Assembly (NCBI GenBank): GCA_004194705.1
Contig: SADC01001309.1
Span: 493,294 to 557,293 of the forward strand
Direction of reading: 5' to 3'
Source: Ditylenchus dipsaci
Taxonomy: Eukaryota > Nematoda > Chromadorea > Rhabditida > Anguinidae
Length of the DNA: 64,000 nucleotides
The notes under the pieces were generated by a model. That model was given only the letters and a program-made list of their open reading frames with translations, did not search any database and was not told the DNA's origin. The position numbers were made by a program, and so were the translations under genes. Shown in pieces: positions 12,365-24,300 of the stretch. Numbering within the stretch: position 1 is the first letter of the stretch; each line of letters opens with the position of its first letter.

Positions 12365-12578
12365 AAGCAGTGCGTAAGTGCTCGCGTTTTTTGGCCCAAA
12401 ATGGTGTTTTTTTGGTATTGCAGGTTCAATCCCACGTAGTGGCCACTATTTTTTAGAGGTAATTTAGGTCGCTGATCCCGAATCTGGCGTCAAAAAAGTC
12501 TAATCACCTCTAAACTGCCCAAAGAAGCCAAAAAAAGTGTGCCACTACGTGGGGTTGAACCTGCAAAAAGACTTTTTT
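12365..12578. repeat. tRNA-related palindromic repeat, copy 1
   Basis: One end has GCAGTGCGTAAGTGCTCG (A-box-like) and, about 45 bp on, GGTTCAATCCCACGTAGTGG (B-box-like). The other end is the reverse complement (CCACTACGTGGGGTTGAACC). Between them a conserved core reads CGCTGATCCCGAATCTGGCG. It is two tRNA-related heads joined tail to tail, not a functional tRNA. Confidence 0.6.
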
Positions 12579-12584
12579 CTGCCG

Positions 12585-12905
12585 TAAAAAAATTGCCGTA
12601 GAAATACTTACTTTTGCAGCAGAAAGACTTTTTGTTTACTTTTTACTTCAAATTTACTTTTTCTTGCCGCAAAAATACTTTTTATTGCCGCTAATTTACT
12701 TTTTTCTGCCTCAAATTTTTTTTTCGCCAATTTACTTTTTTTTCGCCAATTTACTTTTTTGCCGTAAATTTACTTTTTTTGCCGTAAATTTACTTTTTTT
12801 TTGCCGTAAATTTACTTTTTTTGTAGCGAATATACATTTTCTGCCGCAACTTTTTCGAATTTCTTCGCCGCTAATTTACTTGGTTTGCCGCTTTTCTGCC
12901 TGTTT
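12585..12905. repeat. Minisatellite, TTTACTTTTTTGCCGTAAA unit
   Basis: About 15 imperfect 17-21 bp units (TTTACTTTTTTTGCCGTAAA and variants with TTCGCCAA). The reverse-complement array is at 16725-16862, so the two bracket a 4.3 kb segment as inverted repeats. Confidence 0.75.
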
Positions 12906-13466
12906 TTACGCTTTTTTCAGCGTTTATTATAAACACTGTTTATTCTCAACAGATAGCCTTTCAAACACAGAAATAATTTCTGCTTAGATTTATATTTCAC
13001 CCATTGTAATTGAAGTACCCAAGAAAACTCTGTTAAAGGGGGGGTAACTTCCTATATGCATCGCCCTATAAGGACACAGGTTCAATTCCCACTGAGTGTC
13101 CACCCTTTTTTTCTCTTTTTTAGAAAGGTTACCAACTTCTAGAACCAAAAACTATCGAGAAATCGATAGCAATCATTTCCAGCACTGTTTCGCCGTCAGC
13201 AAATGTCCTAATTTTGGGATTTCATTCAAATGACTATCGAAATTAATAGAAACCAGCCAAAATGATGCGTATTTGATTATATATACCATGAGCCTGGTAG
13301 AATGAGCCTCCACCGCTTTTATTTATTTATCGACGCGTTTAGTGCTTTTCTAGAGTCAGAATTTCATGGATAATTAGATAGAATTTTTACACACCGAAAT
13401 CACCAGAAAAACACGGTAGCTAGCGAAGGTTTGATCAAGGGACAAAAGAGTAATATTGAGGGGCAG

Positions 13467-13652
13467 GATTTTCGGTACTATTCTGGCACTGACGTTTTTT
13501 TGCAATTTTAATCTACATGCTCATTTACAAATATATGATGAACATGACGCCAGGAAGCAGGGCTACATTTTGAGTATAAGGTTGCAAATGAGTATGTAAA
13601 TAAAAATTACGAAAAAACGTCAGTTCCAGGATACTACCGAAAACTTCGGAGA
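13467..13652. repeat. Foldback MITE, about 186 bp
   Basis: The left arm begins GGATTTTCGGTACTATTCTG and continues CACTGACG. The right arm ends CGTCAGTTCCAGGATACTAC and CGAAAACT, its reverse complement with a few changes. The inner part, around TACATGCTCATTTACAA, is also complementary. No clear target duplication was seen. Confidence 0.65.
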
Positions 13653-13961
13653 TAGTCCTGTGTATGATGTCATGAAATTGGACATCGTTGGATGTTTTTA
13701 AAATTCTAGCTTCAACTTTATACTAACTTTTCTTTGTTTGATAGCTCAATGAAAGCCTAGAGTCTTGGCTACATTTTGGTGTATAAAACTATTCTATCTT
13801 CTATCAATTCCTCATAGGTGGACAAATTTCGTTCGTAAAATCGATGTTTTCCATGATAAAGCCATTAAAATGGCACGATTTTTGACAGGGTACCCTGCAT
13901 GGTTTTTCATTACTGTTGCTTGAATCCTAAATATTTTAATTCTAGAGGTAGTGCTTTTTCA

Positions 13962-15238
13962 GGCACACCTAGAACTGGACAAAAAGTATCTGGCAAATAA
14001 TAAAACTGGACAAAAAGTCATCTGACAATTAATTCAAATGAAAAACAATTGGTCTCGGTACGATTTGTTTCAGAAATAATTGTTCTTTGACAAAACTATT
14101 TCACAAAAAACTTTCTTGCAAATAATGGGTTCTATAGTTTGTTTTCTCTTTCTATAATGTTACTTTCATACGTTAACCGGGTGTGTTATTCTGCTCTTAC
14201 AGTTGCAACGTCATTAGTCGAAGAATCGACTACAGCAGTAAGGATGAAGCTTGCTCAGACGATTATTGGAGTGATTGGAATGAAGTGGCAGACCAAGTCG
14301 AGTCCGATGACCAAGAGGATCAGGGGCCAGCCGAAGAGCATCAAGCAACAGTGCGACCGGGACGCCCTAAAAAAAGGAAAGCGGTCATTGATCCTCCAGT
14401 GCCGATCTATTTGACGCCAAGCCAACAGCCGAAAAAGAATGGAAGTCAAAGTGAGCTGGCAGTTTTTGAAGGTTGGTCTTTTACATATTGTTCTTTCGAC
14501 GCTTTGTACCTATTTCAGGGAAAGTTTATCAACAGTCAGGACAGCCCGATGAGGAAGGAATACAGCAGTGGCGATGCGTCAAAAAAGTGGATGGTTGCAA
14601 AGCAGTGATCGAAACAAATCGGCAGAAAAGTTGCATTGCCAAAAGCGAAGGAGGCCATGAAAAGTGTCGACAAGCGGATCGCATTGCAGAGAAAGCGTCT
14701 GGTAAAAAGCTACAATCCGACAGAAATCTTCAGTTATTCAAAGAATCAAGGAAATTTAACTGTTCTAGATTAGTCAAATGTGTTGAATTGCTGTTAAATA
14801 TTTGGGCCTTGTTGAAAAGTAAAGAGTGAATAAAGATTGGCTGTTTAATGTGATTTTACTTGGTAGGTAAGGTGTGTTTGGGAAGTTATGTTAATGTAGG
14901 GACGGAAAAGCAGATATGGAGTTACATATGTACCTGTGGACGCTCCCCATCAGTGGCTCTCCACTACTCGGTGTATGGTAGTGTACGGCCAGTTAGAGAT
15001 GGCCATTTATAGATGGCCTTTGTAACGGCTAGTTGTAAATGGCCTACATCAATGGTGTATTATGTCGAGTGTCCACTGTATTAGTTATTTTATTGTTCAC
15101 TTTGTTCAGTGCGGAAAATATTGTTTCTAGAAACACTTAAGTACTAAATAATTATTTCTGAAACAAATTGTACCGAGACCAATTGTTTCTCATTTGAATT
15201 AATCGTCAGATGACTTTTTGTCCAGTTCTAGGTGAGCC
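13962..15238. mobile_element. 1277-bp DNA transposon with 8-bp target duplication carrying a FLYWCH gene
   Basis: CTTTTTCA stands at 13954-13961 and again at 15239-15246. The termini read GGCACACCTAGAACTGGAC and, on the complement, GGCTCACCTAGAACTGGAC. Inverted similarity then runs on for roughly 100 bp (AAAAAGTCATCTGAC, AATTGGTCTCGGTAC, TTTGTTTCAGAAATAATT). The left end has a partial internal duplication of the terminal sequence. The interior encodes a FLYWCH protein and no transposase. An 8-bp duplication fits MULE or hAT chemistry; the FLYWCH cargo favours MULE. Confidence 0.85.
14203..14829 (+). CDS. FLYWCH zinc-finger protein with AT-hook and acidic N-terminus, transposon-borne
   Basis: Two exons join in phase (14203-14471 and 14519-14829; intron GTTGGT...TTTCAG, 47 nt). 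The first exon follows a CTTACAG acceptor and encodes a Ser/Asp/Glu-rich stretch (CSDDYWSDWNEVADQVESD), then an AT-hook core, RPGRPKKRK. The second encodes a FLYWCH-type finger: WRC, a Cys in VDGCKAV, and a GGHEKC His/Cys pair, then a Lys-rich helix-like tail. FLYWCH modules occur at the N-terminus of MULE transposases, including the one at 1-1340, but no DDE domain follows here and the frame closes at 14829. An AATAAA overlaps the stop region. The 5' exon holding the start codon is not identified. Likely role, inferred: a DNA-binding accessory or repressor encoded by the element. Confidence 0.6.
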
Positions 15239-15246
15239 CTTTTTCA

Positions 15247-18109
15247 TAGTGATACCTGGTGGTTTCTCATCCACTTTAATGCCTACTGTTCCTTTAAAAA
15301 CTATTTTTCGAAAAATATCTGAGAAACCGCAGCTTTTAATTTTCAAATAAAGTATATCAGAAATTAGTGCCCAAATGAGACTTGCCCAAATTTAGTCTAC
15401 CCAAAAAAGGGTGCCCAAATGAGCAGTAACCGTGCGTGCACCCTAAATCTGCTACTTTTAACATTTATGATATGTTAAATACTTCAAATGTTATAATATT
15501 ATAATATTTTCGAGTACTTAGACTGGATTGAGGTTGTTTAGGACAGTTTGGGGTATCTAAAGCTGTTTTAATGTTTTTAGTGGTTCGGGTTTGTTTGAAG
15601 TAGCTTGAGTTAGGTAGAGGTGCTTTAAAATTGCTTAGAGTAATGCATCTTTGAGAATTTTTACTTAATAGTAGGGCACATCTGCTGTCCGTATGTAGTA
15701 TCGCATGGAAATCTTTAAAATTCAACTCAAAACTAATCTAAAAGTCTCTGATTCGGATCCCTCTGGGTGCACACTTTATGTTTTTTCATTGATTGAGTTG
15801 AACTTAAATTAAACTAAATTTTTTCTTTTAAAACTTAAGTAAAGGCTACTCAAATATATGTCCCAGACCCCAGAAAAATAGCGTTACGCATTTATCAGTC
15901 ACAACTTCCGTACGCCGGCCCACTCCCAAGACTACGGGCCAAGCCTAAATTTGTTGTTCCAAAAGGTAGTTACAGATATTTTTGAAAGGTGAGATTTGGA
16001 GGGAGGGGTATTCGCTACTAGCGCCACTTTACCTGTTTTATTGACGTTTGAAAGGACGGTAGCAAATTTCTAAATTTAGAGCTTCACAAAAAACTTGATG
16101 GAAATGGTTTTATATCAAAATTACTTTAGAAATGTGAGTAGCTTGGGAAGGCTTGCTCTGGTAAGGAACGGTTCAAAAATTCTCCTGTTTGCGCAGCAAC
16201 TTTTTTTTTCGAATAAAGTTCTAGGCTGCACAGGGGCTGTGCAAGCACATCAAAAATAAGCAGGGAATTATTAGATTATAAGATATCGAAGCAGCGAGTA
16301 ACAAAAATGGGTGATTTTTTTTGATAAAAAGCAGGTTTGAAATCTTAAGTAGATATTGGCTTCAACAATTGTGTGATCGCTGACAGTCTACTTGGGCCTC
16401 TAAGAGCCTAAGGATCATTTTGATACCAAACTCGTAAATACAATATTAAAAAACATAGCATGCACTCAGAGAGATCCGGACCAGCATCTTTTAAATGGGG
16501 TTTAATTTGAATTTTATACGGACGATAGATGTAACTTCTTTTTGAAATATAGGTATGATAAATGAAGATATCCTGGTATCAATTAAAACGTTCTGAAGGA
16601 TTTAGATTGGCTGATCTAGGTATATCGTACAACAACTGTGTCACTTTGAACGTCAATGCTCACCCGAAAAGCCTCCATTAATAAATCCAGCGTTATTGAC
16701 TTCAAAAACATTCATTATTAGAATAAAGTGGCGGCAGAAAAAAGCAAATTTACGACAGAAAAAAGTAAATTGGCAGAACGCACATTTGCTGCAGAAAAAA
16801 GTAAATTAGCGGCAAAAAAAAATTTGCGGCAAAAAAGAGTATTTTTACGGCAAGAAAAGGTTTGCCCGTAATAAGACATGTCAAAAACAAAATTTGTCAA
16901 AAAGCAATCTTGTCAAGCCTAAATTTGCTTAAAACTAAGAAGGAATTTCAGTTTCTACTATTATCTCAGCCGATTATTTAAAAATTTTTGACCATTAATT
17001 GCATGGCTCACTTAGCTTTTCGATTCTGCAACACGCTTTATTGTTCCTCTTTGGCTAAGCAATTTGGCTAAACTACAGACTGTGTGCCTTGCCCGAAAAT
17101 CGGTTTTAACCACTTTAAACGCCATATTAGGCCCTTAGAACAATAGAAAACATGTTTTTAGGACCCGGAAAGACCCTTTTGGATTTTTTTTTGACCAAAA
17201 TTTGACTTTTTGCCTTGAAAAACCAAAATGAACCAACTTGAAAGGATACCTGGATACCCCAAAAGACAGTATTTGATCATACCCCAAAAAGATAGTATTT
17301 GAACTCACTTACCTTAGACATGATTCCGAGCAAGACTTCTGGTCAAAAATGCATTTAGAGACTCTTTTTGCGGTAGGTAAACTAACTACTACAAATTACC
17401 CTAATTGCAGAGATGCTGGAGTCTAGACGAAAAGTTTTTGAAAAATTCATTTTTAGAGATATTCTGAAAAAAATTCTATGTGTTGCTACAGATAGTTCTT
17501 TTCATACTAATAAACAAACAATTATTTAACAGTATGAGCCAAAAAAATTGTTAGTGGAACAAGCATATAAATGTGCGGCACTTAAAAAAGGTAATTTCGA
17601 TGCTATTAAGTTCTCAACAATCAATTTTTATTGATTTGTTGTAAGATCCGTTCTAGTTGTTTAGCAACCTAAAAAATGTACATTTTATGACTCTAATATG
17701 ATGAATGCATCGAAAAGTGCAACATTGAAAAAATTTTGAAACGTTTTTTGCTTCAAATATTTTTGCTTTGATATAATACTTGGAGTCGGCAAAAAGGGTA
17801 TGGTGCTTGCATTCGTTTAATTGAAAAAAATTGGCATGAAAATTGATGGTACTTCGAAGCTTTTACCTTTTTGAGTACCTTCATTCTGTGAAACTGGGTC
17901 CATTTGACCCGGTAAAATTTAAAATGCTCAAAATTTTCTTTTTACACAATAACTGAAAGCCCATATCATGATTCTAGGTTCAGCTATCCTTGCTCAGTGT
18001 TATGATAAATTTGAATTATTTTACAGAGTGGCCCAATTATGTCCCTCTTAACTTTGGCCATAACTTCTTTTTAAAGATCATATTTATTGGATTTTTTTTA
18101 AATGCTCAT
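15247..18109. other. Intergenic, no supportable gene
   Basis: Mostly AT-rich unique-looking sequence. It has a small array of GCCCAAATGAG-type units near 15365-15430, the inverted minisatellite at 16725-16862, a TTTTTGCCTTG repeat near 17190-17220 shared with 3670, 34835, 36490 and 54520, and an imperfect palindrome GGTCCATTTGACCC near 17897. Confidence 0.5.
16725..16862. repeat. Inverted partner of the 12585-12905 minisatellite
   Basis: Units such as GCGGCAGAAAAAAGTAAATT and ACGGCAAGAAAAGG are the reverse complement of the TTTACTTTTTTGCCGTAAA units at 12585-12905. Confidence 0.7.
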
Positions 18110-18299
18110 CAGGAAACAATTCTGTCAAAAAGTTTTACAAAATTGTTGTTGGTCGTCCAATGAGTCATCATTTAAATAAAAAGGGATATTTCGCAAAAAT
18201 ATCAAAAAGGAGCAAGATAAATTTTCAAAACTCAAATTTTTTAAATTTTTTTCAATGCAATATGACTTGCAAATCTTATTGGTTGAAATACTTTTCGAC

Positions 18300-18442
18300 C
18301 CACAAAAGTCTCCTTTCTTGCAACAAAAGTCTCTTTTCCTGCAACAAATTTGGGTCTGCAACAAAAGTCTCTTTTCCTGCAACAAAAATCTCTTTTCCTG
18401 CAACAAAATTACTATTTTCCTGCAACAAATTACCCTTTTCAT
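18300..18442. repeat. Left subterminal array, CTTTTCCTGCAACAAAAGT
   Basis: About six units of 19-20 bp, one broken by TTTGGGTCTG. The mirrored array is at 20050-20230. Confidence 0.75.
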
Positions 18443-18543
18443 AATTTTCTTTCTGTTTATCTTAACCTTTTTCATAATTTTATCAAATCAAGTAAACAAA
18501 GAATATTAAGACAATATATTGCAAGACCAGATGACTCGTAGAA

Positions 18544-19816
18544 CTGCACTTGACTGGCAAACACAAGTAAAATGCTCGACAGAAGAACAGTGCAGAGAAT
18601 GGATGATGCAACACGAATTCCGGTGGCAGAAGTTAGATATTTAAACTTCCAAGTATTTACACTCTATGTATTTTTGATTATAGGCTTCAAGGGAGACCGG
18701 GAAAGAAGTGGAATACTGAGGAATCCGTCTGCAAGTTCTTCAATCATACTCATCTAAGAGTTTAGAGTTGCCCGGCCATGATGCGCATCCGTACGAAGAT
18801 TGATCTTAGACAACAAGGCGATTCCGGTTATTGAAGACGCTCCGTACTGCATTGGATTCGGCAAGCGAGAGGTGCCTAAGAAGCATGGTGAGCTTAATTC
18901 TTCGGAATGGCAGTTCTTCTTGATCTTTACAACGCGCCGTTTGATGAACAAGCAGCACAGATCAAACATCGTCCAAACTGACGCCACGTACAAGATTAAT
19001 CTTCTCGGTTATCCTGTTCTTGTAAGTTCTAGAGTGTCTTCTTTTAAAATGGATCAGTGATATTTCTTAGGTGGCTAGATTCTCAGACGCGAACAAGCGC
19101 TTTCATCCAACGGTCATCGGCATATGCAGCTCTCAAAGCAAGTTCGCCTATGAGGGTGTTTTTAACGCCATCAAGTATGCCGATTTAGAGAATCTTTATC
19201 ATCCCAAATTAGTCGTAAGAAATGCCGATACATCCATTACTGCCGGTACATTAGTTATAGTCATAGATTAAATTACAATGCATTCAATATTTAACAAAGT
19301 TGTTTTTCCAGCTCGTAGAATAGTCTGGCTAAATTCCGACGATCAGCTATGCTTCTTTCATGTCATAATGAACTTGAAGAAGGAACTTCCGAAGGTAGCC
19401 GCGTATTCCGATGCAGTTGTGGAGATTCAGGAAGACGTGCGTCTACTTGCCCGAGCACGCTCTGATAGGGAATTTGTTATCGGTGTGTTGACAAATTCAA
19501 TATTTATTGCTTTATTACAATAAAAAACTTTCCAGCAGCTAGAACGCTTTGTCGGCATTGGATCGAGAAGTGGGAGAGAACAGAACTAATATCTATCGGT
19601 CTAGGGAAGTTCATTGCATCCTACTTAGACCGTGAAACCTACAACAAGTGGCTCTACCGGAATGGCCGCGAAAGTGGAACAATGATCATTGCGACTAACT
19701 GCGCTACCGAAGGCATCAATTCGTTACTCAAGTCAAGATATACCCACCAAAGACAATTCCGCTGCAGAAGCCAAGAAAAAGAGGAAGGACGCGACAGATC
19801 GAAAGAGCTTTGAGCC
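18544..19816 (+). pseudogene. Second MULE-type transposase, no FLYWCH domain, probably decayed at the ends
   Basis: Transposase of a different MULE lineage from the one at the left edge. The first exon-like piece reads RTALDWQTQVKCSTEEQC then REWMMQHEFRWQK. Clear core exons: about 18800-19020 (NIVQTDATYKINLLGYPVL, first catalytic Asp), 19072-19240 (VARFSDANKRFHPTVIGIC, second-strand region), 19311-19479 (ARRIVWLNSDDQLCFFHVIM) and 19534-19816, where TNCATEGINSLLKSRY holds the expected catalytic Glu near the SINSLLK position. Introns between these are 46-70 nt with GT-AG ends and matching phases. The segment 18690-18800 does not give one continuous frame, and the protein stops early after RSKEL, so the copy is probably dead. 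Confidence 0.7.
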
Positions 19817-20049
19817 TGTTTCGACACAATTATTGTTGGTGTTAATTTATGATGTGTGTGACTTGTTATCGGTATTTTCTTGTTAGTGGTTGCAAATAAA
19901 AGTTGATTATGTGCAATTAGCTTGGATTTCCCTGGCTGATTTTTATGATTAACTTCGTTTGTATTATAAACTTTTTAAGATATCTGTAAATATAGGCAAT
20001 AAATAGCAAAACACAGTAAGAAAATAGTGATTCGTTAAGAGAAAAGAGT

Positions 20050-20230
20050 AATTTGGTGCAAAAAAAGACAAATTTTTTTCAGGAAGAGAGACTTTTGTTG
20101 CATAGTCAAATTTGTTGCAGGAAAAAAATAATTTTGTTGCAGGAAAAGAGATTTTTGTTGCAGGAAAAGAGATTTTTGTTGCAGGAAAAGAGACTTTTGT
20201 TGCAAGAAAGGAGACTTTTGTGGGTCGAAA
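20050..20230. repeat. Right subterminal array, inverse of 18300-18442
   Basis: Eight or so units of ACTTTTGTTGCAGGAAAAGAG, reverse complement of the left array. The outermost copies nearest 20050 are degenerate. Confidence 0.75.
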
Positions 20231-20465
20231 AGAATAACAACCAATCTTATTATCCATGTCGCTGAGGTGGAAATCTACTATTTTCGAGAATTCTAGGGAC
20301 TTCAATTCTTTTGACCATGAGATAAACCTCCATTTCAACCATCTGGCCTCTGGACTTTACGGATCTTACTCCATGCAGCTTTTTTCTACGCTTTTGTATC
20401 ATGGACCTACGTTTTTTTAGATAAATCGCAGATGTTAAATTTTTGTATGTTAAAAATTTAGCGCT

Positions 20466-20712
20466 TACCGTATTTCCTCTAACATCTTTCCACCCTCTAA
20501 AAACTCCCCCATACGGACCTCATATCTCAGCGTACAACAAACATTTAAAAAATCTGTTTTTTGCGTTTTCTTACTTACTACTAGTTTACCTGATTCTACT
20601 TTTCATATTTTGGTTGAGAACCAGAAAATCTCAAAATCGACCTCGAAAATTTCCGATATTTTCGGGGTTGAAAAATAACTCCCCATGGGGAGTTAATACA
20701 CGAAGTACGGTA
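20466..20712. mobile_element. MITE with TACCGTATTTCC ends, 247 bp
   Basis: Left end TACCGTATTTCCTCTAACAT; right end, on the complement, TACCGTACTTCGTG. TA at both edges fits a TA target. It lies inside the right arm of the 18112-20848 MULE element, so it inserted later. Confidence 0.65.
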
Positions 20713-20848
20713 TTCAGAAAAAAAATTGTTTAAAAAATTTGCTTTGCTGGCATCTTTGGTATTTGTGTGAAATAACAATTTTTATTTAAATGATGACTCA
20801 TTGGATGACCAGCAATAATTTTTGAATTTTTCTACAGAATTGTTTCCT

Positions 20849-21361
20849 ATGCTTTGATAAATATTTTCAAAAAAAAAATATTTTCAAATCATGTGGTGCA
20901 TGATTTTTTATGGTTATTTGAGCTAGACAAAAAAGTATTGCAAATCATGTAAGAATAGTTTTTATAGGTCGTCTGCAAAGAATTTAGATAAAAATCGAGA
21001 ATAAATTTCAAATAACCCAAAATTTTTATCCTCTCAACCATTTTTCTGATTTCAAAGGGAGGTTTAGTAGCCCTTTCAGCCGTATTTCTAGTTCTTTGTA
21101 AGACCGATCAAAATTATATTTTGGAGACGTCAAGATTAAGCTTCAAAAACTGTTGGCTCATTTTCAAAAGTTAACATACATTTTCTCCACTTTAAGCGGT
21201 CAAAAATTCGATTGCGTGTGAGGCGTTCTAACAACATGTAATGATAAAATAGCTCAAGAGATAAAAGGGGTGCGATCCTGCCCCAATTACTTCCTGGGTA
21301 CGCCTGTAAATACAATCTTTCTAGTTCATAGAAAACCATACCAATCTTTTGTTGAAGCCCT
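20849..21361. other. Intergenic, nothing supportable
   Basis: AT-rich sequence downstream of the minus-strand gene that ends at 21362. No coding or structural signal was found. Confidence 0.5.
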
Positions 21362-24300
21362 CTAGATCGGCAGTTCTTGCAAAACCCTGTTCATCACACT
21401 CAAGTTGGTCTCACAGATGGAAATCTGAGAGTCTGAACTTCCAGCACATCTGTCCAACATTTCTGTTCTCTGATGTTCAATATTGTTGTTCTCAGGGGTT
21501 GCAGAGTTCTGGCCCAGCTGGTCTTGGCTATAACTGCATTTAAAATTTAAGTTTGCAAAACTTTATTATTGCTATATTTTCCTATACATTTACATCCTTC
21601 CGATCGATAAAATTCAATAGTAAGGGTGAGTCTCCGCATAGACGGAACTTGTGGAGCTTTTTGAAAATCAACCGACCACCTCCCCCCACCCGTTAGATAG
21701 AAGTTTATTGCTTTCAGTTTTTTTACTGTCTCGTGAGAAAAAAATCCGAACGCCTCCAAAATTAACGTTTTTAGCCTACCGAAAGGTCCTTCGAAATTTT
21801 AAAAATTACCGTAATTCCTCTAATAAGCCGCTCCCCCCCCCCCTAAATTCAAAAAACGGGTTTCTGGCATTGTGTTTTTGACCTATGTTTTGAAAACCAC
21901 TGTTAGGCAAGTCACCATCTATTTTGTAGCTCATCTCACTGGCTAAAAATTGAGGGGTAAATTGCCAAAGAGGAGTCTTCAAAAAATTGGTCAAAAACAC
22001 AATGTCAAGAACACGATTTTGAACCAGAGGGGGGGGGGGGCGGCTTATTAGAGGAATTACGGTAACTCGAAAATTAACAACTTTTTAATTTCTCAAAGCT
22101 AACCTTGCGCCCAAAGTAAAAGGAGGAGTGCTAAGAATATCTAGCATGGGAATTCTATTGGTCACAACACTAATAGATGGTCCTTCCACTATTTCAGTGC
22201 TATCTAATCTCTTTTGTGGTTGTAAGCACTTCAAAGCTCCAGCAAGTTTTGGGCGACCCTTGACCGAAATAGGTGAACTAAGTCGGGATAAGAAGTTTGA
22301 TGCTTGTCTGGGAGGGACTTTTTGGTAAGGTTTGGCTGCTCTTGGCGACTCTATTGACTTTTGCTTCAATTGTTTGGCATGTCTTGCCTCTTTTCGGTTG
22401 TGCTTCTGATTAGTGTTGACAGGAATAGGTAGTAATTCATGCTGAACTGGCAAAATTATTTGGCTGTGCTTAAAGGTCAAGAAAGATAGAACTTGAACAT
22501 AGTTTTATTAACTAGGCCGTACCTAGGGTTGTCCAATTAGCCAACCAATTATAAATCGTCCTATCGGCCAAATAATATGCCTTAGCCTCCCCCTCTGTTT
22601 TCCAAAAAAAATATTATAAAATTTTTATACAAAAAGATAATAATTTATCATCAATAATTCTAAATTACTAATTCTAAAAGCTTTTTAAGAATATATAGTA
22701 TACGCAATTGGCTGAGGCATACTTATCGGTACTCTACATACTCTAGTATAATGGCGGTTAACTGGCGCCAATGAAGCGGCTAATTGTCTGGATTTTGTGT
22801 GGGCCAGCCACTAACCCTACATGCATTTTGCATCTATAATTATTTTTAACTGATTTATGTCGTACAGTCTACCCTCGATCCAACCACCCTGTGCAAAGTG
22901 CTACCCTCGATATTATGCCATTAGGGGTCAGTGCCAACAGGTAGCCTTATATCTAGGATGGACTGTATTTATGTTTGTGTTCTCCAAGTTTCAATAAATA
23001 TATTACCCTGAGTGGCAACAAATTGTCTTCCTCACCATCCTCATCCCAAAATATACTAGAATAGGAGGTTTCTGTAGCAGGGCGATGGTCCACGGGCATA
23101 GAACAAGTGTTCGAAGAATCTTTTATTACAAGATCTTGAAGTAGTGATTGATCAGCGGGTGGTTGAGCTAAAGCAAATTTCGTTGGTGCTTGATCTAATT
23201 GAGAACTCGATGGTTTCTCTGGCTACAATTTAAGCATTTTGTTCGATTAAAAACATATAAAAACAGTTGTGAAAACTAACTGTATGACTTATCATGCCGG
23301 TTTGATCCATCACTATTTTATCAGCTCTTACATTTTCTACTCGTCTTGTATTTTTAATTTTGGATTGGTGCTTAGGTATTTTTTGATAGTGACTTGCTGC
23401 TTTAGAAACCTTAGGCGAGAATCGCCGAGGGGAGCTGTGTGATGATGAGACCTTGGAAGATTTGCGATGGTCTTTAAAAGTCTTTCTTGTTCTGCGCGTC
23501 TTCTTGACTGATGATACTAAAAATTAAATTTTAAAAATTTTATCCTAAAAGATATCAATGTGACAGAAAACATCTTATATTAGAAAACTAGAAGTTTTTT
23601 CTAATTATCAAAAATCGTTAAAAACGGTCGATTTTTTTTTCGAATTTTGAATCGAGCACTCGACTCGAAAATATCGAGCGCTCGACAACCCTAGTCTTGA
23701 GCCTTGCAATCAGAGGATCAAGTAAATTTGGAGTGGAATTTTGTTGGATTTTGTGTAGATTTTGTTAATAAGTTTAGAAAGCTTTGTAAGTGATTTTGAA
23801 AGGTTTAAATGTAAAATTTATTTACTAAAAGTCTATTGCAGAAATTTGAGTTTTTACTACAAAATAAAAGAATTCACAGCTCTGGAGCCTTTCAGAGAAA
23901 AGTTTTTACCGAGTAACGTCGAAATTTATATACCTGGTTGTTTAACTGCCTCCAATGGAGTATTTTCACTCATTTCCTGAGCTTTAAAGTCCATCAAATC
24001 CTTGATCCTAGCTATACGACAATGTTCTTCATCGGAGTCGGTGTCCCCGCTGTCGGAATCATTGATTCCACTTGGTCTAGCACCATTTTCTAGTTTGCGT
24101 CGACGAGTTTCTACACAATCTACAAACCTTTGTCAAATCCTCTTTCTATAACATGTTTCAAATAAAAACCTCTTTCAATATAATTGACAATGCATCCTTC
24201 TGTATCCACAGTGACTTTGAATGTGAAGGTTTCCTCCAGTCTATAAGTAATTTCTCTAGAAAAATATTGAAAACTTCCATACTTTTTGACTTGCTTGCTG

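Larger units (their letters stand above)
18112..20848. mobile_element. MULE-type element, about 2.7 kb, with inverted subterminal arrays
   Basis: The left end GGAAACAATTCTGT is matched on the complement by ACAGAATTGTTTCC at 20834-20848. Further in, AATGAGTCATCATTTAAATA (18160) matches TATTTAAATGATGACTCATT (20785). Inside these, arrays of TCTTTTCCTGCAACAAAA run in opposite orientations (18300-18440 and 20050-20230), each next to the sequence TTTTCGACCCACAAAAG. The right arm is split by a 247-bp MITE at 20466-20712. The interior holds a MULE transposase relic. Confidence 0.7.

Noticed and set aside
18125..18509. Overlapping open frames with repeated LFSCNKSLFS or LLQEKRFLL
   Set aside because: They are translations of the CTTTTCCTGCAACAAAAGT array in several frames.
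21547..21775. An alternative last exon of the minus-strand gene, open for 76 codons
   Set aside because: It follows a poor acceptor and has G-run, repeat-like coding. The exon at 21533-21362 has a better acceptor, the right phase and protein-like composition.
24111..24127. A 17-nt GT-AG interval that would join exons of the minus-strand gene
   Set aside because: A donor at 24169 gives a normal 59-nt intron with the same phase, so an ultrashort intron is not needed.
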